Below, in pieces: positions 11,874 to 15,177 of a DNA stretch of 15,177 nt. The notes under the pieces were generated by a model. The model was given only the letters and a program-made list of their open reading frames with translations. It searched no databases and was not told the DNA's origin. How positions within the stretch are numbered: position 1 is the stretch's first letter; each line of letters opens with the position of its first letter. Source of the DNA: Clostridia bacterium. GTDB taxonomy: Bacteria; Bacillota; Clostridia; Oscillospirales; Acutalibacteraceae. The stretch is from the NCBI GenBank assembly GCA_900772705.1, contig CAAGRQ010000156.1, forward strand, positions 1-15,177, written 5' to 3'. The translations under genes were made by a program, and so were the position numbers.

Positions 11874-13150
11874 TCATAATATTTATCAAGTTCGGCTTCG
11901 CACTTAGGATATTTTTTAATCTTCAAAGAAGAAAAGATCTTTCCTCTTGCGATAACCGCATACGGCTCGCTGAGCGCTCTGAAATCATCAAGCGGATTTT
12001 TATCGCTGATGAGAATATCGGCGCACTTACCGACCTCGATACTGCCCGTAACATCATCAATTCCGAGAATTTTTGCGTTATTAAGCGTAGCCGTATAAAG
12101 TGCAAATGCAGGTGACACACCCACATAGCTTTCAAAATAATGAAGTTCTCTCCACATATTATAATGTGTTGTATAAGGACAACCCGTATCCGTTCCGAGA
12201 CCTACGGTTATTCCGTTTTCAAGCGCAGTTTTTGAGCCTGAAATCATATTGTTATAAACTATGTTTGAATTATACTGCACCGCCTCGGTTATGCCGAGTG
12301 TTTCCCTGTCAAATCGTGCCATGGGGAGTGCAGGAGATATGGTACACACCATAACGGCGTTATGCTCCTTGTAAGCGTCAATTTCATTTTGGCTGAGCAC
12401 AGAGCCGTGTTCTATTGAGTCAACACCGTTTGCAAGAGCCACTCGTACGCCCTCGGGACTTTGAACATGAGCGGCAACTTTAAGACCGTAGGAGTGCGCT
12501 CTGTCACAGCAAGCCTTAATCATCTCGGCAGGCATTTTCAGCACGCCCGGCTCGCCCTTAACCTTTGCATCCATAACGCCTCCGGTAATCATCAATTTAA
12601 TTAAATCAACGCCCATATTATGTAAGTCGTCAACCATTGCCTCGGCTTCTTCACAGTTTTGCGCCGCCTTTGCAACAGAACCGACCATATGACCGCCGGG
12701 AACGCCGATAGCATAATCCGACGCAAGAATTCTCGGACCTTCAAGCTTGCCCGAATTGATACGGTCACGAAGTTTCGTATCTATATCGCCGAGTCCGCCG
12801 ACAGTACGAATTGTAGTCACGCCCGACATCAAACCCTGCATTGCATATGCGTGGCACATCTTAAGGGTGAACTCCCTCATCAAAGCACTCGACATGGCAA
12901 GACGGGACAACTTGTCCGCCTTAAGCGGCTTATTCTTTGGCTTACCTCCTGCGGGCAAATGAACATGCAAATTAATAAGACCCGGCATTAAATATCTGCC
13001 GTCCAAATCCATAACAGCGTCGTCAGGCTTTATGTCTGCCCTGCCTACCTCAATAATCCTGTCGTTTTCGATAACCACATCGGTATCGGGCTTCGGTGTC
13101 ATATCCTTTGTACCGTCAAGAAGTACACAATTTTTAAGCACGGTTCTCAT
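11870..13150 (-). CDS. Metal-dependent amidohydrolase
   Basis: A 426-residue TIM-barrel hydrolase of the imidazolonepropionase/prolidase-like branch of the amidohydrolase superfamily. The metal site is complete: H62 and H64 in LHVHLP, K185 in LIKLMITGG (the place of a carboxylated lysine), H228 in AAHVQ, H248 in SIEHG and D321 in GLGTDTG. The small N-terminal beta domain (residues 1-55) and the C-terminal GSIEVGKCADIL segment are as in the family. Known relatives act on Xaa-Pro dipeptides, aryldialkylphosphates or cyclic amides, so the substrate cannot be assigned. No signal peptide is seen, so it is cytoplasmic. A GGAGG lies 12 nt upstream of the ATG, slightly far. It starts 4 nt after the oxidoreductase stop and is probably the last gene of that unit. 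Confidence 0.88.
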   Translation of the reverse strand: MRTVLKNCVLLDGTKDMTPKPDTDVVIENDRIIEVGRADIKPDDAVMDLDGRYLMPGLINLHVHLPAGGKPKNKPLKADKLSRLAMSSALMREFTLKMCHAYAMQGLMSGVTTIRTVGGLGDIDTKLRDRINSGKLEGPRILASDYAIGVPGGHMVGSVAKAAQNCEEAEAMVDDLHNMGVDLIKLMITGGVMDAKVKGEPGVLKMPAEMIKACCDRAHSYGLKVAAHVQSPEGVRVALANGVDSIEHGSVLSQNEIDAYKEHNAVMVCTISPALPMARFDRETLGITEAVQYNSNIVYNNMISGSKTALENGITVGLGTDTGCPYTTHYNMWRELHYFESYVGVSPAFALYTATLNNAKILGIDDVTGSIEVGKCADILISDKNPLDDFRALSEPYAVIARGKIFSSLKIKKYPKCEAELDKYYD

Positions 13151-13154
13151 TTAA

Positions 13155-14126
13155 TCACATTTCCTCCGGATATTTCATATTCCATTCCTGCCTGAACGAG
13201 GTCATTAAACGCATAACATCCTCGGTATAATCAAGGTGCATACAGTCATCATTCGACACGCTCTTTTCCATATCCTCTATTTCATACCAAAGGGCGTCCT
13301 CGTTTTTGCCTGCTTTAACGAGTCTGCTCTCTCCGCTTTCTGCATCGGTTATTTTTGCCTCCCATGCACGGGGATACTCCATAATTTCAATATATCCCCT
13401 CTCGCACGAAATCATGGCACGCTTAGGCTGTTTTGAGTGGAGAGAGAGCATAACGCTCGCCATCTGTCCCTCATCGTTCATAAGAAGAAGCCCGGATTGC
13501 TCGTCAACACCCGTAGGAGCATACTTAACCTGAGAAAGCGTTTCATTCGGCGACGAGTCAAAAAAATACCGAACAAGCGACAGTGCATAAACTCCTATAT
13601 CAAGCATTGCTCCGCCCGCAAGGTTTCTGTTAAAAAATCTGTTACTCATATCATAAGGCTTAAACGAGCCGAAGTTAGCCGTAATAAGATTAACCCGTCC
13701 GAATTCGCCGGAGTCCAAAATTTTTTTAAGTTCCTTAAAAATCGGCATATGATAAATCGTCATTGCCTCACCGATTACGACACCGTTTTTCCTTGCAAGT
13801 TTTACAGCTTCGGACAATTCGTTGCTGTTAAGCGTAATTGATTTTTCAACTAAAATATGTTTTTTATTTTCTATCGCTTTTTTCATAAAGTCGATATGGG
13901 TATTATGCGGCGTTGTGATATAAATTATATCAATATCGGGATCGGTGAACATATCGTTAAAGTCATCGTACACCTTTTCTATTCCGTATTTTTCGGCAAA
14001 GGCTACCGCCTTTTCGTGCGTTCTGTTTCCGACTGCATAAAGTCGTCTGCCGTTTTTTGCCATAGCCGCAGCCGTCTCGTTTGCGATAACTCCCGTACCC
14101 AGAACAGCCCAATTATATTCTTTCAT
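13155..14126 (-). CDS. Gfo/Idh/MocA-family NAD(P)-dependent oxidoreductase
   Basis: A 323-residue cytoplasmic dehydrogenase with an N-terminal Rossmann domain, VLGTGVIAN (8-16), a TTPHNTHIDF segment (71-80) and VEKSITLN (93-100). K95 is the usual catalytic lysine, but the following residue is Ser where EKP is more common. The C-terminal domain has AGGAMLDIGVYAL (170-182), as in the dihydrodiol/xylose dehydrogenase branch. Members oxidise or reduce sugars, cyclitols or dihydrodiols, so the substrate is open. The start chosen is the ATG at 14126, one base after the stop of the SdpI-type gene. A TTG five codons further upstream is possible but overlaps that gene. A weak GGTGA precedes the chosen ATG. 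Confidence 0.88.
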   Translation of the reverse strand: MKEYNWAVLGTGVIANETAAAMAKNGRRLYAVGNRTHEKAVAFAEKYGIEKVYDDFNDMFTDPDIDIIYITTPHNTHIDFMKKAIENKKHILVEKSITLNSNELSEAVKLARKNGVVIGEAMTIYHMPIFKELKKILDSGEFGRVNLITANFGSFKPYDMSNRFFNRNLAGGAMLDIGVYALSLVRYFFDSSPNETLSQVKYAPTGVDEQSGLLLMNDEGQMASVMLSLHSKQPKRAMISCERGYIEIMEYPRAWEAKITDAESGESRLVKAGKNEDALWYEIEDMEKSVSNDDCMHLDYTEDVMRLMTSFRQEWNMKYPEEM

Positions 14127-14127
14127 T

Positions 14128-14487
14128 TTAATCACCGTCAAATTTACTTTTCAGTTTCTTTTCCGTCAAAATTATCGGAACAAATACCGATATTGTTTGA
14201 AGCACAATTAAAATTACGCACTCAATGCTCCACACCTTTTCATTTGATTTAAGCACGGCAAGCGAAGCGACAAGAGTCACCGCAAGCACTGCAACGCCTG
14301 TTTTCAGGAACAGTATGCCGAAATATTTTTGTGCAAAATCCCACGCCTGCTTACTTTTCTGCGAGCGTTCGGTTCTGTAACCGACAAGAGCGTTGATATT
14401 CTTAGGCGGCTTTTTAGCCGACAGCACACCTGCAATAAGCATAACAAGCGGTATAATTATATCAAATATAAAATAAGTAATCCACAT
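14128..14487 (-). CDS. SdpI/YhfL-family membrane protein
   Basis: A 119-residue protein with three hydrophobic segments (about 5-23, 56-79 and 86-107). The SdpI family signature is clear after the first helix: PPKNINALVGYRT (27-39), followed by S42, the KSKQAWDFAQKYFG stretch (44-57) and W49. B. subtilis SdpI is an immunity protein against the SdpC toxin and sequesters the SdpR repressor. Most short members such as this one have no known toxin partner, and I see no sdpC or sdpR-like gene here. Immunity or stress roles are therefore inference only. The gene starts 1 nt after the lipoprotein stop and ends 1 nt before the oxidoreductase. Confidence 0.82.
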   Translation of the reverse strand: MWITYFIFDIIIPLVMLIAGVLSAKKPPKNINALVGYRTERSQKSKQAWDFAQKYFGILFLKTGVAVLAVTLVASLAVLKSNEKVWSIECVILIVLQTISVFVPIILTEKKLKSKFDGD

Positions 14488-14488
14488 A

Positions 14489-14953
14489 TCAGCCGACAGC
14501 CTCCGCTACATTCTTAACAGCCTTGCCTATAAAACTTACAATTCTCTCGTCCGTGTTATCGTCATCAATTTTGATGCTGACATCCGCAAGAGCGAGTTGG
14601 TCATGTTCCGAATAATCGGTACTTCCGCCGATGGTTTTCCACTTAACACTTATATCATCTTTGGTTATTTTTCGCTTACAGTCAACGGTATATTCTCCGA
14701 CCCTGTAAAACTCGGAATTTGAATCCGGCTGAACAACAAGCGAGTAATCGCTCTTTTGATACACTCTGATTATATAGTAAACTACATCGGCGTCATTGTC
14801 CGTAAATTCTTTATTCGGCGACACCGTTTCTTCAAAAATCAATTCGCCGTCGGGTGCGGTCACCTCGAGCGAATTACTATTCGCACTACATCCGTAAAAG
14901 ACAGAAAGCAGCAATAAAACAAGCATCGTTATCAGTGCAACATTTCTTTTCAT
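14489..14953 (-). CDS. Small putative lipoprotein, unknown function
   Basis: I do not recognise the 154-residue product. It has a basic start (MKR), a hydrophobic stretch at about 5-19 and then FYGCSANS, which looks like a lipoprotein signal with C22 as the lipidated residue. The lipobox is imperfect: F and Y occupy the -3 and -2 places where Leu/Val/Ile and small residues are usual. After the signal come polar, acidic beta-like segments (for example VDCKRKITKDDISVKWKTIG) with no motif I know. It would be anchored on the outer face of the membrane. It lies 3 nt after the nitroreductase and 1 nt before the SdpI-type gene, so it is co-transcribed with them. Confidence 0.7.
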   Translation of the reverse strand: MKRNVALITMLVLLLLSVFYGCSANSNSLEVTAPDGELIFEETVSPNKEFTDNDADVVYYIIRVYQKSDYSLVVQPDSNSEFYRVGEYTVDCKRKITKDDISVKWKTIGGSTDYSEHDQLALADVSIKIDDDNTDERIVSFIGKAVKNVAEAVG

Positions 14954-14956
14954 AGA

Positions 14957-15177
14957 TTACTCTACCCAATATACCCTGTCGGGTTTTCTTTCCAAAATCT
15001 TTGAGGTGTCGACATCGGCATAGCCTACTGCGCAATGACCTACACCTTCCCATTCGCCCTCAATGCCTAAATCGGCAAGAAGTTTTTTTATCTCGGGAGT
15101 TTCGCACTCCTCTTTTGCTCTGTGAATCCAAATGCTGCCGAGGCCCAATGAATGAGCGGCAAGCATAAGATTACCCA
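14957..15177 (-). CDS. Nitroreductase-family protein, C-terminal part
   Basis: The gene runs off the right edge; 73 codons are visible. The end of a nitroreductase domain is recognisable from GNLMLAAHSLGLGSIWIHRA, the helix and turn that precede the FMN-contacting region, and from the closing GHCAVGYAD plus a PDRVYWVE tail. These are homodimeric FMN enzymes using NAD(P)H to reduce nitro or quinone compounds, or to act on unknown natural substrates. The reading frame is open to the last base, so the true start lies outside. It is the most upstream gene seen of the five-gene unit. Confidence 0.88.
   Translation of the reverse strand, partial: GNLMLAAHSLGLGSIWIHRAKEECETPEIKKLLADLGIEGEWEGVGHCAVGYADVDTSKILERKPDRVYWVE

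Noticed and set aside
14128..14487. A complete SdpABC/SdpRI toxin-immunity system
   Set aside because: Only the SdpI-type protein is present; no SdpC toxin, SdpR repressor or SdpA/B partner is in the window.

Overview
The window is a stretch of a low-to-moderate GC Clostridia-type Firmicutes chromosome. The best guess is Oscillospiraceae/Ruminococcaceae, because the r-protein order is the Gram-positive one, uS14 is the short four-cysteine form, Shine-Dalgarno (SD) sites are strong AGGAGG types, and there are sortase-like and TagH-like proteins plus sigma-A-type promoters. Every gene I can support lies on the minus strand, so transcription runs from high to low coordinates.

Region 1 (1-7164) is the S10-spc ribosomal protein operon. 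In transcription order it holds rpsJ, rplC, rplD, rplW, rplB, rpsS, rplV, rpsC, rplP, rpmC, rpsQ, rplN, rplX, rplE, rpsN (zinc type) and the first 17 codons of rpsH. Several junctions are one-base TAATG overlaps (rplD/rplW, rpsC/rplP, rplP/rpmC), which suggests translational coupling. The promoter has perfect consensus boxes (TTGACA, 17 bp, TATAAT; 7136-7164) behind an A/T palindrome. It drives a leader of about 318 nt with a 10-bp helix, a terminator-like hairpin and a hairpin over the rpsJ SD.

Region 2 (7286-11444) starts at a good promoter (TTGAAA-17-TATAAT). It encodes IlvD (branched-chain amino acid synthesis), then three tightly packed envelope genes: a membrane-anchored sortase-fold protein that has lost His, Cys and Arg of the sortase active site, a four-helix membrane protein of unknown family, and a TagH/Wzt-type ABC ATPase with no permease beside it. 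The unit ends at a strong intrinsic terminator. This pseudo-sortase/4TM/ATPase cassette is the best candidate for an undescribed system. A short leucine-rich reading frame lies in the ilvD leader.

Region 3 (11472-11873) holds an 80-codon ORF that joins the N-terminal and C-terminal ends of PnuC (nicotinamide riboside transporter) with the middle removed. In front of it are its own promoter, two abutting hairpins, and a strong terminator that is mutually exclusive with one of them. This looks like a riboswitch or attenuator left in front of a decayed gene.

Region 4 (11870-15177) is a probable operon continuing beyond the window: the C-terminal end of a nitroreductase, a small lipoprotein, an SdpI-family membrane protein, a Gfo/Idh/MocA oxidoreductase and a metal-dependent amidohydrolase. 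Spacing is 0-4 nt, so co-transcription is likely, but the functions do not add up to a pathway I recognise. No tRNA, rRNA, CRISPR, insertion sequence or plus-strand gene was found.
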